Assembly (NCBI RefSeq): GCF_009834025.1
Contig: NZ_CP047156.1
Span: 2,046,001-2,110,000 of the forward strand
DNA from: Epidermidibacterium keratini
Lineage (GTDB): Bacteria; Actinomycetota; Actinomycetes; Mycobacteriales; Antricoccaceae
Direction: 5' to 3'
Length of the DNA: 64,000 bases
Part shown: positions 40,904 to 48,953 of the stretch, piece after piece
Layout: each line of letters begins with the position of its first letter
How positions within the stretch are numbered: position 1 is the stretch's first letter
Made by a program: the position numbers and the translations under genes
Notes under the pieces: model-generated
What the model was told of the DNA's origin: nothing
The model's database searches: none
The model's input: the letters and a program-made list of their open reading frames with translations, nothing else

Positions 40904-42052
40904 GTGAGCGAATCCACCGGGGCCGTGCGGCCGGCGAACCGCAGGGACCTCATCCTGGAGGCGGCGACGGCGCTGTTTCGCGACCGCGGATACGGCGCGG
41001 TCAGCCTCGCGGACGTCGCTGCCGCCGTCGACGTCACACCGCCGGCGCTGTATCGCCACGTCAAGGACAAGCAAGAGCTGCTTGGGCTGTGTCTGGACCG
41101 TGCGGTCAGTGACCTCGTTGCCCGCGTGGCGCAGGCCGACTCCTTCGACGCGCTGGCGGCCAACGTCACCGACATGATCCGGCAGCGCCGCGGTCTGGCT
41201 CCGCTGTGGCGCCGCGAGTCGGTGCACCTCGATGCCGCGGTACGCCGACGCCAAGCGGAGCGCCTGCGCCGGGTGGGCACGGTGATCGACGAGCTGACAG
41301 CGGCCGAGCGTCCCGACCTGCCTGCCGAGCAGGCCAGCTTGCTGGGGACTGCGACGCTCAGTCTCTTCACTGCCATCGCGCTGCACCGACCGTCGTTCGG
41401 TGTCCGTGCCGTCAACACCTGGGCTGGTCAGCTGGCCCGCGCGATCGCCGATGCGCCGGTGGATGCTGCACCGGATACCGTGCCGACGCCCACCGCAATA
41501 CCTGACTCCCTCGTACCGCGCCGGGCCCGGATCCTCGCCGCGGCGAGCGAGCTTTTTGCCGATCGAGGTGTCGACGCGGTCAGCATCGAGGAGATCGGTC
41601 ATCGTGCCGGAATCGCCGGGCCGAGCGTCTACAAGCACTTCGGGGGCAAGCTGCCGATCGTCGATGCGCTCGCCCAGAGGGCCAGCGACGTGTTCCTCGG
41701 CGTCGTCCGCGAGGCCGTCGAGAGCACCGATGCATCGAGTCGGCTGCGTGTCGCGATCGCCGCACACGCGGGCGTCGTACTCGCCGATCCCCAGCTCATC
41801 ACGTTCGTGGGTGCTTACCGGGATGCATCATGGGCTGGACAGCCGAATGCGGTGTATCGCGACTATCGCGGGTTCTTCATCGATCTCATCGCGGCGGCGT
41901 ACCCCGACCGGGGGCGGGCTGTCTGCGTGGCGACCGCGGATGTATTGCTTTTTGTGCTGGGCGACTTGGCGCGTCGCCGGGAGAGCCGGCTGAGCGACCT
42001 GGTGGTGCTCGGCGATGCCCTCATCAGCCCACTTAGCGCGGGTCGACGGTGA
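40904..42052 (+). CDS. Regulator with two TetR DNA-binding domains in one chain
   Basis: 382 residues, twice the usual TetR length, from a GTG at 40904 with GGAAGG upstream. The first TetR domain is at about residues 12-60 (DRGYGAVSLADVAAAVDVTP; LYRHVKDKQELL) and the second at about 205-250 (DRGVDAVSIEEIGHRAGIAG; VYKHFGGKLPIV). The two ligand-type halves are only weakly alike. This mimics a covalent TetR dimer. It is divergent from the alkylsulfatase and may control it or itself. Confidence 0.88.
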   Translation: MSESTGAVRPANRRDLILEAATALFRDRGYGAVSLADVAAAVDVTPPALYRHVKDKQELLGLCLDRAVSDLVARVAQADSFDALAANVTDMIRQRRGLAPLWRRESVHLDAAVRRRQAERLRRVGTVIDELTAAERPDLPAEQASLLGTATLSLFTAIALHRPSFGVRAVNTWAGQLARAIADAPVDAAPDTVPTPTAIPDSLVPRRARILAAASELFADRGVDAVSIEEIGHRAGIAGPSVYKHFGGKLPIVDALAQRASDVFLGVVREAVESTDASSRLRVAIAAHAGVVLADPQLITFVGAYRDASWAGQPNAVYRDYRGFFIDLIAAAYPDRGRAVCVATADVLLFVLGDLARRRESRLSDLVVLGDALISPLSAGRR

Positions 42053-42626
42053 CGCGACGAGCGAGCTGCGGGTAGTCGATGACGAGGCCCTCGTCGTCGA
42101 CGGTGAGCTCGCTGCGGAAGTCCCGCCGCTCGCTCTCATATCTGACGCGGCCTGGACCCGCTGACGCATAGCGCTGCACCGAGGGGATGACCTGCAGCGA
42201 CGGTACGTCGATCCACGCCATCGTCAGCGTCTGCTCGGGGACCTCGCGCTCGATAAGTCCAAGGCGCCGGATCGGCATGAGGTTGGTGAGCGGGCAGAGA
42301 CCGAGGTCGCAGTCGAGTGCATCGGCGTACTCGGAGTCGCCAGATATATCCGCGAACTCGTCGGCACCGTCACCGCGGGTGCTGCTCGCCCAGTGGCCAA
42401 CCCCGTCGTGAGTGAGGTCCAAGGCCCGCTGCCAGCCCGGTCCGTGTGCGCTGACGCGCATCCTTCGGGTGATCCAGCGCTCGTCGCACTGCAGCGACCA
42501 CGCGAGGGCGTAGGCCTCGGTGCGCTGCGTCCCGTGTGCCGTGAGCGTCGTATCGGTGATGTCGACGGTGGCGGTGTCGATGCGGCTCGGGTTGTCCTCG
42601 CCCTGCCAGATCACATTGCGGCGCAT
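42033..42626 (-). CDS. Putative glycolipid-binding family protein
   Basis: 197 residues, beta-rich. RRNVIWQGEDNPSRIDTATV, ITRRMRVSAHG, LDCDLGLCPLTNLMPIRRLGL and TMAWIDVPSLQVIPSVQRY match the 'putative glycolipid-binding' family, which shares a fold with lipoprotein carriers but is cytosolic and of uncertain role. The 3' end overlaps the end of the convergent TetR gene by 20 bp. TAGCCT (minus strand, 42638-42633) lies 6 nt before the ATG, so the mRNA is probably leaderless. Confidence 0.82.
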   Translation of the reverse strand: MRRNVIWQGEDNPSRIDTATVDITDTTLTAHGTQRTEAYALAWSLQCDERWITRRMRVSAHGPGWQRALDLTHDGVGHWASSTRGDGADEFADISGDSEYADALDCDLGLCPLTNLMPIRRLGLIEREVPEQTLTMAWIDVPSLQVIPSVQRYASAGPGRVRYESERRDFRSELTVDDEGLVIDYPQLARRVTVDPR

Positions 42627-42635
42627 GGCATGAGG

Positions 42636-43241
42636 CTAGTCGGCTCGGACATCGAGGCCTAGGTTTGCCGCAAGCACGATCGCCTGTTGTGCGGTGACGA
42701 TCGCGCCACCAAGCAAGGTCTCGGCCGGGTCGATCGAATAAACGATGCTGCCGCGCAGGTCGGCCTCTCGCAGATCGGCATCGGCGAGCACGGCCGAGGT
42801 CAGATCCACATCGCGCAGCTGCACTCCCCGGGCCTTCAGCCCCGTCAGGTCCGACTCCGTCATCCGGACGTCGCGCAGCGAGCAGCCGTCCAACGTGACG
42901 TTATGGAGCGTCATGAAGTCCCACGCGCCGCTGCGGACCTTGACCTGGCGCAGCCTGCTGGACTTGATGCGAGATCCGGTGAGCTTGCATCCGTCGTACG
43001 AGGCAGCGAAAAACCCGCAGCCGGTGAACTGGCAGCCGAGGTAGGCGCTGTTGCGGTGTGTCGAGCCGGCGAACTCGCACCGACGGAACGTGCAGTCGGT
43101 GAAGGTGCAAGCAAGCACCGTCGCGTCGGTGAAGTCGACGTCGATGAAGGTGACGCGTGCGTATTGGACCGACTCGATGCGCTCGGACTGCAGATCAGCA
43201 CCGGTGATCGTCTCGTCGCTGAGCTCGGGGGCTAACTCCAC
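42636..43241 (-). CDS. Pentapeptide-repeat protein
   Basis: 201 residues built from A(D/N)LXX-type repeats, for example ADLQSERIE, YARVTFIDVDFTDATVLACTF, LTGSRIKSSRL and ADADLREADLRGS, which form a right-handed quadrilateral beta-helix. Some members mimic DNA and protect gyrase (Qnr, MfpA), but this chain lacks any feature that allows that call; most such proteins are of unknown role. It lies 9 bp upstream of the glycolipid-binding gene in the same direction. Confidence 0.88.
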   Translation of the reverse strand: MELAPELSDETITGADLQSERIESVQYARVTFIDVDFTDATVLACTFTDCTFRRCEFAGSTHRNSAYLGCQFTGCGFFAASYDGCKLTGSRIKSSRLRQVKVRSGAWDFMTLHNVTLDGCSLRDVRMTESDLTGLKARGVQLRDVDLTSAVLADADLREADLRGSIVYSIDPAETLLGGAIVTAQQAIVLAANLGLDVRAD

Positions 43242-43275
43242 CGCCTCGTCCTACCACAGCATGGCTGAGTCCGTG

Positions 43276-43397
43276 ATCTCGACAACCGCTCGGTCGCTGG
43301 ACGAGCCCGGTTGCTTGGGTCGAGCAGGGGCGAGCCGCTAGGCGAGTCCCGGTTGCTTGGGTCGAGCAGGGGCGAGCCGCTAGGCGAGTCCCGGTTG
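43276..43397. repeat. Dispersed GTCTCGACAACCG element with two 42-bp tandem units
   Basis: ATCTCGACAACCGCTCGGTC at 43276 begins an element whose parts recur near 50 kb. Two identical 42-bp units follow at 43306-43347 and 43348-43389, each containing GCGAGCCGCTAGGCGAG; a third is cut off at 43397 by the 8-bp repeats. The exact 17-mer also occurs inverted at 49977-49993. Confidence 0.85.
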
Positions 43398-43399
43398 TC

Positions 43400-43447
43400 G
43401 AGACCTCGAGACCTCGAGACCTCGAGACCTCGAGACCTCGAGACCTC
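43400..43447. repeat. Six tandem copies of the octamer GAGACCTC
   Basis: Exact 8-bp repeats fill 43400-43447, 14 nt beyond the ferritin stop codon (43462, minus strand). The octamer is self-complementary across copies (CTCGAG), so it can fold. Repeat number is likely to vary between strains by slippage. Confidence 0.92.
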
Positions 43448-43461
43448 GAGGACGGCGCGAG

Positions 43462-43971
43462 TTAGTTCTCGGTAGAGCCCATCGGGCGCGAGCCGAGCTC
43501 CTCGTCCATCCGCAGCAGGCCCGGGCCGTCATCCTTGATGAGCTCGATGCGGCCGACGATCTCCGAGACGGTCGCCTCCTCCTCGACCTGCTCGGTCAGG
43601 AACCAGTTCAGCAGCGGACGGGAGTCGAGGTCACCGGCCTTCTCTGCCTTGCGGTAGAGATCGCGGATCGACTCCGAGACCCGCTGCTCGTGCTTGTACG
43701 CCGTCTGGAAGACCGCGAGCGGGTCGCCGCCCTTGACGGCCGGCGCGGGCACGGCGCCGATCTTGGGGGTGTTGTCCCGGTCGATCAAGTGGTCGATGAA
43801 CTTGTTGGCGTGCACGATCTCTTCGTCGGCCTGGTGGCGCAGCCACGCGGCCATCCCGGGAAGATCGGCCAGATCCATCGCGATGGCGAGCTGCCGGTAG
43901 ACGATCGAAGCTTCGAACTCAAGGGTGATCTGTTCGTTGAAAGACTTTTCAAGCTCTGCTGGAAGTTTCAT
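43462..43971 (-). CDS. Non-heme ferritin
   Basis: 169 residues, the usual length of BfrB/FtnA-type ferritins. Ferroxidase residues are visible in LEFEASIVYRQLAIAMDLAD (Glu and Tyr), WLRHQADEEIVHANKFIDHL (Glu and His) and NWFLTEQVEEEATVSEI (Glu, Gln). No heme-binding Met pattern is evident. It stores iron as ferric mineral in a 24-mer. Its promoter region is shared with two GTPase genes and carries TTTCCT/AGGAAA palindromes. Confidence 0.93.
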   Translation of the reverse strand: MKLPAELEKSFNEQITLEFEASIVYRQLAIAMDLADLPGMAAWLRHQADEEIVHANKFIDHLIDRDNTPKIGAVPAPAVKGGDPLAVFQTAYKHEQRVSESIRDLYRKAEKAGDLDSRPLLNWFLTEQVEEEATVSEIVGRIELIKDDGPGLLRMDEELGSRPMGSTEN

Positions 43972-44000
43972 GCTTCGATTCTAGGTCGTCTCAGCAGGGA

Positions 44001-44049
44001 TTTCCTCCCAGGAAAGGCTAACCACATTCCTTTGAGGAAAGGCTTTCCT
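44001..44049. promoter_or_regulatory. Overlapping TTCCT-N3-AGGAA palindromes between ferritin and GTPase genes
   Basis: TTTCCT-ccc-AGGAAA at 44001-44015, TTCCT-ttg-AGGAA at 44027-44039 and AGGAAAG-g-CTTTCCT at 44035-44049 are each perfect. The 26-bp spacing of the first two (about 2.5 turns) and overlap of the last two suggest cooperative binding of a dimeric regulator. The sequence is not the classic IdeR/DtxR box (TTAGGTTAGSCTAACCTAA). Confidence 0.6.
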
Positions 44050-44092
44050 AAACAATCGTCCGCAGCCTGGGGTGGCCCGGTAGGTTGAAGCG

Positions 44093-45820
44093 GTGACTTC
44101 GCCATTTGCCGCCCCCGCGTTCGACGGCGCGCGACTACAGGAGGCCGTTGCCGGGCTGCGCAGCGCGCTGCAGCAGGTCCGGCTTCCGCTCGACGTCCCC
44201 GGCGTCCGTGATGCGCGGGCCGAGCGCGGCGCGTTGATCGGACAGCTTGACGACTACGTCATCCCACGGGTGGCATCGCTTGATGCGCCGCTGCTCGCGG
44301 TCATCGGAGGATCCACCGGAGCGGGGAAGTCGACCTTGGTCAACTCGATCGTGGGTGCCGTCGTCAGCCGCAGTGGGGTACTCCGGCCGACGACGCGCGC
44401 GTCCGTGCTCGTGCACAACCCCGCCGACGAGCGATGGTTCACCGACCGCCGGATCCTGCCCAACCTCGGACGGCTCAGCGGCGCAACCGGGCCGGACGAC
44501 GACCCCGGCGCCGTCCGGCTGGTGGGCACTTCTGCTGTGCCGCAGGGGATCGCATTGCTCGATGCCCCCGACATCGACTCCGTCGTAGCCGCCAACCGCG
44601 ATCTGGCACGTCAGCTGCTGCTGGCTGCCGACCTGTGGCTCTTCGTCACCACTGCCGCGCGGTACGCCGACGCCGTGCCGTGGGAGGTGCTGCGGCAGGC
44701 CGCGCAGCGCGGAACGTCCGTCGCCATCGTGCTCGACCGCGTGCCGCGCGAGGCAGTGCCGGAGATCCACGCTCACCTGCGCGAGATGCTTCGCCAGCGT
44801 GGACTCGGCGCCGCGCCGATCTTCACGGTGACCGAGACGCAGCTGGGCCCGGACGGCCTCGTGCCGGTCGCTGAGGTCCAACCGCTTCGCGACTGGCTGG
44901 GCGGGTTGGCTAACGACGCTCGCGCCCGCCAGCAGGTGATTCGCCAGACCCTCACCGGCGCGCTCGACTCGCTGTCCGGGCGAATCGGCACCCTCGCGTC
45001 GGCGTCGCTGGAGCAGTACACCGCGTTGAAGAACCTGCACGACACCTCGTGGCGTGCCTACGACGAGGCAATCCAGGGCGTCACCGCCGGCATGGACGAT
45101 GGCACGTTGCTGCGCGGCGAGGTGCTCGCTCGTTGGCATGAGCTCGTCGGCACCGGCGAGCTGTTTCGCCAGATCGAGTCCGGAGTGGGTCGGGTCCGTG
45201 ACCGGATTGCCGGGTTCTTCCGCGGCAAAGGCAATCCCGTGCCGGCCGAGGATCTCGGCGAGGCGCTGCAGACGGGAGTCGCCGCCCTGCTGACTGCGCA
45301 GGCGCAGGGCGCGGCGAGCAACACGACCAGGCAGTGGCGCACGCTGCCCGGCGGGTCGGTCGTGCTCGACGAGCATCCCGAGCTTGCGCGATCGAGTGAG
45401 GATCTGGAGCGTCGCGTCGACAACCTGGTCCGCCAGTGGCAGGGGCAGGTCCTGGAGCTCGTGCGCGCCGAGGCGGGAAGCAAACGTACAACCGCCAGGT
45501 TCCTCGCCTTCGGCGTCAACGGGATCGCCGTCATGCTCATGCTCGTCGTCTTTGCTTCTACCGCAGGACTTTCCGGCGCTGAGGTCGGGATCGCCGGCGG
45601 TTCGGCGGTGCTCGCACAGCGGCTGCTTGAGGCAGTCTTTGGCGACCAGGCGGTGCGCTCGCTCGCAGCCCGAGCACGGGCGTCCCTGCTGGATGAGGCG
45701 CGAGAGCTCTACGCTGCCGAGCAACGTCGCTACGACGACGTACTGCTCGGGTATGGCGTCCAGCCGCAGACCGCACAGGATCTGACTGCCGCGGTGACCG
45801 CAGTGCAGGCGGCGCGATGA
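44093..45820 (+). CDS. Dynamin-like / Era-type large GTPase with C-terminal membrane region
   Basis: 575 residues from a GTG at 44093. The P-loop GGSTGAGKS is at residues 72-80, G2 is TTRAS, G3 is LLDAPDID; the G4 region reads VLDRVP instead of NKxD, so guanine specificity may differ. The long helical middle precedes one or two membrane segments (FGVNGIAVMLMLVVFASTAG; VGIAGGSAVLAQRLLEAVFG). The stop overlaps the next GTPase gene by ATGA. Membrane remodelling or trafficking is plausible; no experimental role is known to me. Confidence 0.85.
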   Translation: MTSPFAAPAFDGARLQEAVAGLRSALQQVRLPLDVPGVRDARAERGALIGQLDDYVIPRVASLDAPLLAVIGGSTGAGKSTLVNSIVGAVVSRSGVLRPTTRASVLVHNPADERWFTDRRILPNLGRLSGATGPDDDPGAVRLVGTSAVPQGIALLDAPDIDSVVAANRDLARQLLLAADLWLFVTTAARYADAVPWEVLRQAAQRGTSVAIVLDRVPREAVPEIHAHLREMLRQRGLGAAPIFTVTETQLGPDGLVPVAEVQPLRDWLGGLANDARARQQVIRQTLTGALDSLSGRIGTLASASLEQYTALKNLHDTSWRAYDEAIQGVTAGMDDGTLLRGEVLARWHELVGTGELFRQIESGVGRVRDRIAGFFRGKGNPVPAEDLGEALQTGVAALLTAQAQGAASNTTRQWRTLPGGSVVLDEHPELARSSEDLERRVDNLVRQWQGQVLELVRAEAGSKRTTARFLAFGVNGIAVMLMLVVFASTAGLSGAEVGIAGGSAVLAQRLLEAVFGDQAVRSLAARARASLLDEARELYAAEQRRYDDVLLGYGVQPQTAQDLTAAVTAVQAAR

Positions 45821-47448
45821 GCATCTTTGGTCGCCGCGAAAAGGAGGTCACCTCGGCAGAGATCGCCCGTCGAGTCCAGGATCTGCGCGATGCACTCGAT
45901 ACTGGCCGCGATCGTCTCGACCCGACGGTGACAGCGCAGGCCCGTGACCTGGTGACCAAGGTCAACGAGCGTAAGGAGATCGGCAGCGGTTACACCGTGG
46001 TCGCTCTTGCCGGTGCCACCGGCAGCGGAAAGTCGTCACTGTTCAACCGGATCGCCGGTGCCGATGTCTCCCAGGTCGGCGTACGCCGACCCACCACATC
46101 TACTGCCACAGCGGCGATCTGGGGTCCGGACTCGGCCGCTCGGTTACTCGACTGGCTCGGCGTCGGGGCGCGACATCAGGTCGGCGAGGGTGCCCTCGAC
46201 GGTCTTGTGCTGCTCGACCTTCCTGACTTCGACTCTCACGAGGCCGGCAACCGGGCCGAGGCAGACCGCGTGCTCGCGCTCGCGGACGTCTTCATCTGGG
46301 TCACCGATCCACAGAAGTACGCCGACGCCGTCTTGCACAACGACTACATCCGAGCGCTGTCGACGAAGGACACCAAAACCGTCGTCCTGCTCAACCAAGC
46401 GGACCGGTTGACGGTCGCAGAGGTAGAGCAGTGCATCGCCGACCTCACGAGGATCCTCGACAACGAGGGAGTGAAGGACGCGACGATCCTGCCGACCTCA
46501 GCGGTCACCGGCGCGGGGCTCGATGAGCTGATGAGCTCGCTCGCCGAGGTCGTCGCAGCGCAGAACGCCGCGCATCGCCGTCTGCACAGCGACCTTCGGT
46601 CCATGGCCGAACGGTTGCGCACCGGGGTCGCCGACAAGGAGTCGGCGATCGACGACGTCCAGCCGCGACGGCTGGTCGACGCGCTGGCTCAGGCGGCCGG
46701 CGTACCCGTTGTCCTCGGCGCAGTGCAGCGCGACTACACCGCGCAGGCGACACGACATGCGGGATGGCCGTTCACCAAGTGGCTGCGGCGGCTGCGCCCC
46801 GACCCGCTGCGCCGGCTTGGACTGGGTCGTGGAGAGCGCGAGGACGGACCGGTCTCGATCGAGCTCGGCCGCTCGTCGCTGCCGTCAGCGACCCCGGCCC
46901 AACGATCGGCCGTCGACCTCGCGAGCCGCGATGTCGCCGATCGCGCGGCCGCGGGACTGCCGCTTCGATGGGCACAGGCAGTCGAGCGGGCGGCATCGCC
47001 GCAACCGCAGGACTCGCGCTCCGACGAGCTCTCGGACGCGCTCGATCAGGCCGTGCTCTCGACCCCGCTCAGTGGGCGCACGCCAATCTGGTGGCGGGTG
47101 GTCGGCGTACTGCAGTGGCTGTTTGCGCTAACCGCGGTAGCTGGCCTCGGCTGGCTGCTGGTGCTCGTGGTGCTGGGCTGGCTTCAGCTCAACGTCGACA
47201 CGCCCGCCTGGGGACCGATTCCCATCCCGACGCTGCTGTTGGCTGGGGGACTGGTGTTGGGCCTGGTCACGACCGCACTGATGAAGATCGCCGCTCGCAT
47301 CGGAGCGCGGCGACGACGCGAGCGGGTGCGTGATCGGCTCTATCGCGCGATCGGCGACGTCGCCGACAAACAGATCATCGAGCCGGTCGCCGCCGTCCTT
47401 GCGGCGCACCGGCGCACCCGCGAGCTGCTCGATGCCGCGCTGCGTTGA
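45817..47448 (+). CDS. GTPase with C-terminal membrane helices (YfjP/dynamin-like partner)
   Basis: 543 residues. P-loop GATGSGKSS at 66-74, G3 LLDLPDFDS and G4 LLNQADRLT are better preserved than in the partner. Residues about 435-495 contain two membrane segments (LQWLFALTAVAGLGWLLVLV; PTLLLAGGLVLGLVTTALMK). It starts inside the stop of the first GTPase (ATGA). Paired, coupled GTPases of this type are typical of bacterial dynamin-like proteins that act as hetero-oligomers on membranes. Confidence 0.86.
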   Translation: MSIFGRREKEVTSAEIARRVQDLRDALDTGRDRLDPTVTAQARDLVTKVNERKEIGSGYTVVALAGATGSGKSSLFNRIAGADVSQVGVRRPTTSTATAAIWGPDSAARLLDWLGVGARHQVGEGALDGLVLLDLPDFDSHEAGNRAEADRVLALADVFIWVTDPQKYADAVLHNDYIRALSTKDTKTVVLLNQADRLTVAEVEQCIADLTRILDNEGVKDATILPTSAVTGAGLDELMSSLAEVVAAQNAAHRRLHSDLRSMAERLRTGVADKESAIDDVQPRRLVDALAQAAGVPVVLGAVQRDYTAQATRHAGWPFTKWLRRLRPDPLRRLGLGRGEREDGPVSIELGRSSLPSATPAQRSAVDLASRDVADRAAAGLPLRWAQAVERAASPQPQDSRSDELSDALDQAVLSTPLSGRTPIWWRVVGVLQWLFALTAVAGLGWLLVLVVLGWLQLNVDTPAWGPIPIPTLLLAGGLVLGLVTTALMKIAARIGARRRRERVRDRLYRAIGDVADKQIIEPVAAVLAAHRRTRELLDAALR

Positions 47449-47514
47449 CGACCCGTCGGCGTAGTGAGTTCGACGTAGCGTGGGTACTGACAGCCCTAAC
47501 CTCTGGAGTGAGTG

Positions 47515-48897
47515 ATGGCCCGATACACCCACCGCACAGTCCTGCCCTACGACCGGCAGACCGTCTTTGACTGGCATGAGCGGCCGGGTGCGCTGGTGCG
47601 GCTCACTCCGCCAGGACTTGCGAAGGTCGAAAGCGAGCCAAGTGACGGCGTGCGCAACGGATCGCGCGCGACCGTCAAGGCCCTCGCGCCGATGACGATG
47701 GGGGCGGCTGGGCTACGGATGGTGGCCGAGCACGTGGGCTACAACCCACCCGACGCCTTCGAGGACGTCCAGGCCAAGGGGCCGTTGCAATCGTGGCATC
47801 ACCGTCGCCGGTTCCTGGAGATCGACGAAGGCACGGCGATCGAGGAGCAGATCGACTTCCAGGCACCGGGCCCGCGCGTGGCGCGCGCCGTGCCCGAGGC
47901 AGTCATCAAGCGCGGGATACGACGTGGGTTCGACTACCGCGAGCGGCAGCTGCTCGATGACCTGCGGTTCCACGCCGAGCACCAAGGACGCCGACTGCGC
48001 ATTGTCGTCGCAGGCTCCACCGGCCTGGTGGGGACTCAGCTCGTCGCGCTGCTCGGCGGCGGTGGACATGAGGTGGTGCGCCTCGTCCGCAGCGACCCCG
48101 GGCCCGGTGAGATCGGGTGGGACGTGAAGGCCGGCCAGATCGACGTTGCGGGAATCCGCGCCGCCGATGTCGTCATCCACCTCGGTGGTACGCCGATCGC
48201 TGGCCGCTTCACCGACAAGCACAAGCGCGACGTGCTGGACAGTCGGGTCGACTCGACCTTGCTGCTCGCGCGCACCCTCGCCGATCTTGCGTCGGACGGC
48301 AAGAAACGGACATTCATCTGCGCGAGCGCGGTCGGCTACTACGGTGCCGATCGCGGCGATGAGATCCTCACCGAAGACTCCGCGCCCGGCAGTGACTTCC
48401 TCGCTGAGGTGTGCCAGAAATGGGAGGCAGCGTGCGAGCCGGCCCGGCAGGCCGGCGTACGCGTGGTCAATGTGCGCACCGGGATCGTGCAGTCCGGTGG
48501 CGGGGGCCAGCTGGCGCTGCAGCAGCCGCTGTTCGAGCTCGGACTCGGTGGGCGTCTCGGTGACGGTCAGCAGTGGATGCCGTGGATCACCGTCGACGAC
48601 CTGGCCGGCCTCTACGCACATATTGCACTCACCGACGGGCTCAGCGGCCCGGTCAACGCATCGGCGCCCGAGCCGGTCCGAAATGCCGACTACACGCGTG
48701 CGCTGGCCGGCGTACTGCGCCGACCGGCCCTGCTGCCGGTACCGTCCTTCGGTCCGAAGCTGCTGCTCGGTGACGAGGGCGCACGTGAGTTTGCCCTTGC
48801 GGGGCAACGGATCTCGGCGCAGCGAGCGTTGGACTGGGGTTACCGCTTCCGGCACGAGGATCTGCGCGCCGGACTCTCGCACGTCCTCGCCCTGTAG
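47515..48897 (+). CDS. TIGR01777-family epimerase with N-terminal SRPBCC domain
   Basis: 460 residues from the ATG at 47515. Residues 1-150 are a START/SRPBCC lipid- or ligand-binding domain (THRTVLPYDRQTVFDWHERP). Residues about 160-460 are an SDR-like epimerase: VVAGSTGLVGTQLVALLGGGG for NAD(P), INLGG-like VIHLGGTPIAGRF, SAVGYYGADRGDE with the YxxxD region, and MPWITVDDLAGL. The fusion is common in actinomycetes; the reaction is unknown. Related to cell-division-inhibitor-like SulA annotations, which are misnomers. Confidence 0.86.
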   Translation: MARYTHRTVLPYDRQTVFDWHERPGALVRLTPPGLAKVESEPSDGVRNGSRATVKALAPMTMGAAGLRMVAEHVGYNPPDAFEDVQAKGPLQSWHHRRRFLEIDEGTAIEEQIDFQAPGPRVARAVPEAVIKRGIRRGFDYRERQLLDDLRFHAEHQGRRLRIVVAGSTGLVGTQLVALLGGGGHEVVRLVRSDPGPGEIGWDVKAGQIDVAGIRAADVVIHLGGTPIAGRFTDKHKRDVLDSRVDSTLLLARTLADLASDGKKRTFICASAVGYYGADRGDEILTEDSAPGSDFLAEVCQKWEAACEPARQAGVRVVNVRTGIVQSGGGGQLALQQPLFELGLGGRLGDGQQWMPWITVDDLAGLYAHIALTDGLSGPVNASAPEPVRNADYTRALAGVLRRPALLPVPSFGPKLLLGDEGAREFALAGQRISAQRALDWGYRFRHEDLRAGLSHVLAL

Positions 48898-48953
48898 CAG
48901 CGGCCCGACTTCAGGCGCGGCAGTCGATATCGGCCGTTTAGTAATGTCGAGGA

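Noticed and set aside
42636-43241. Qnr/MfpA-type gyrase protection protein
   Set aside because: Pentapeptide repeats alone do not show this; no diagnostic feature of MfpA or Qnr is visible.
43306-43447. Possible CRISPR array or origin iterons
   Set aside because: The 42-bp and 8-bp units are contiguous, without spacers, and no replication or cas genes are near.
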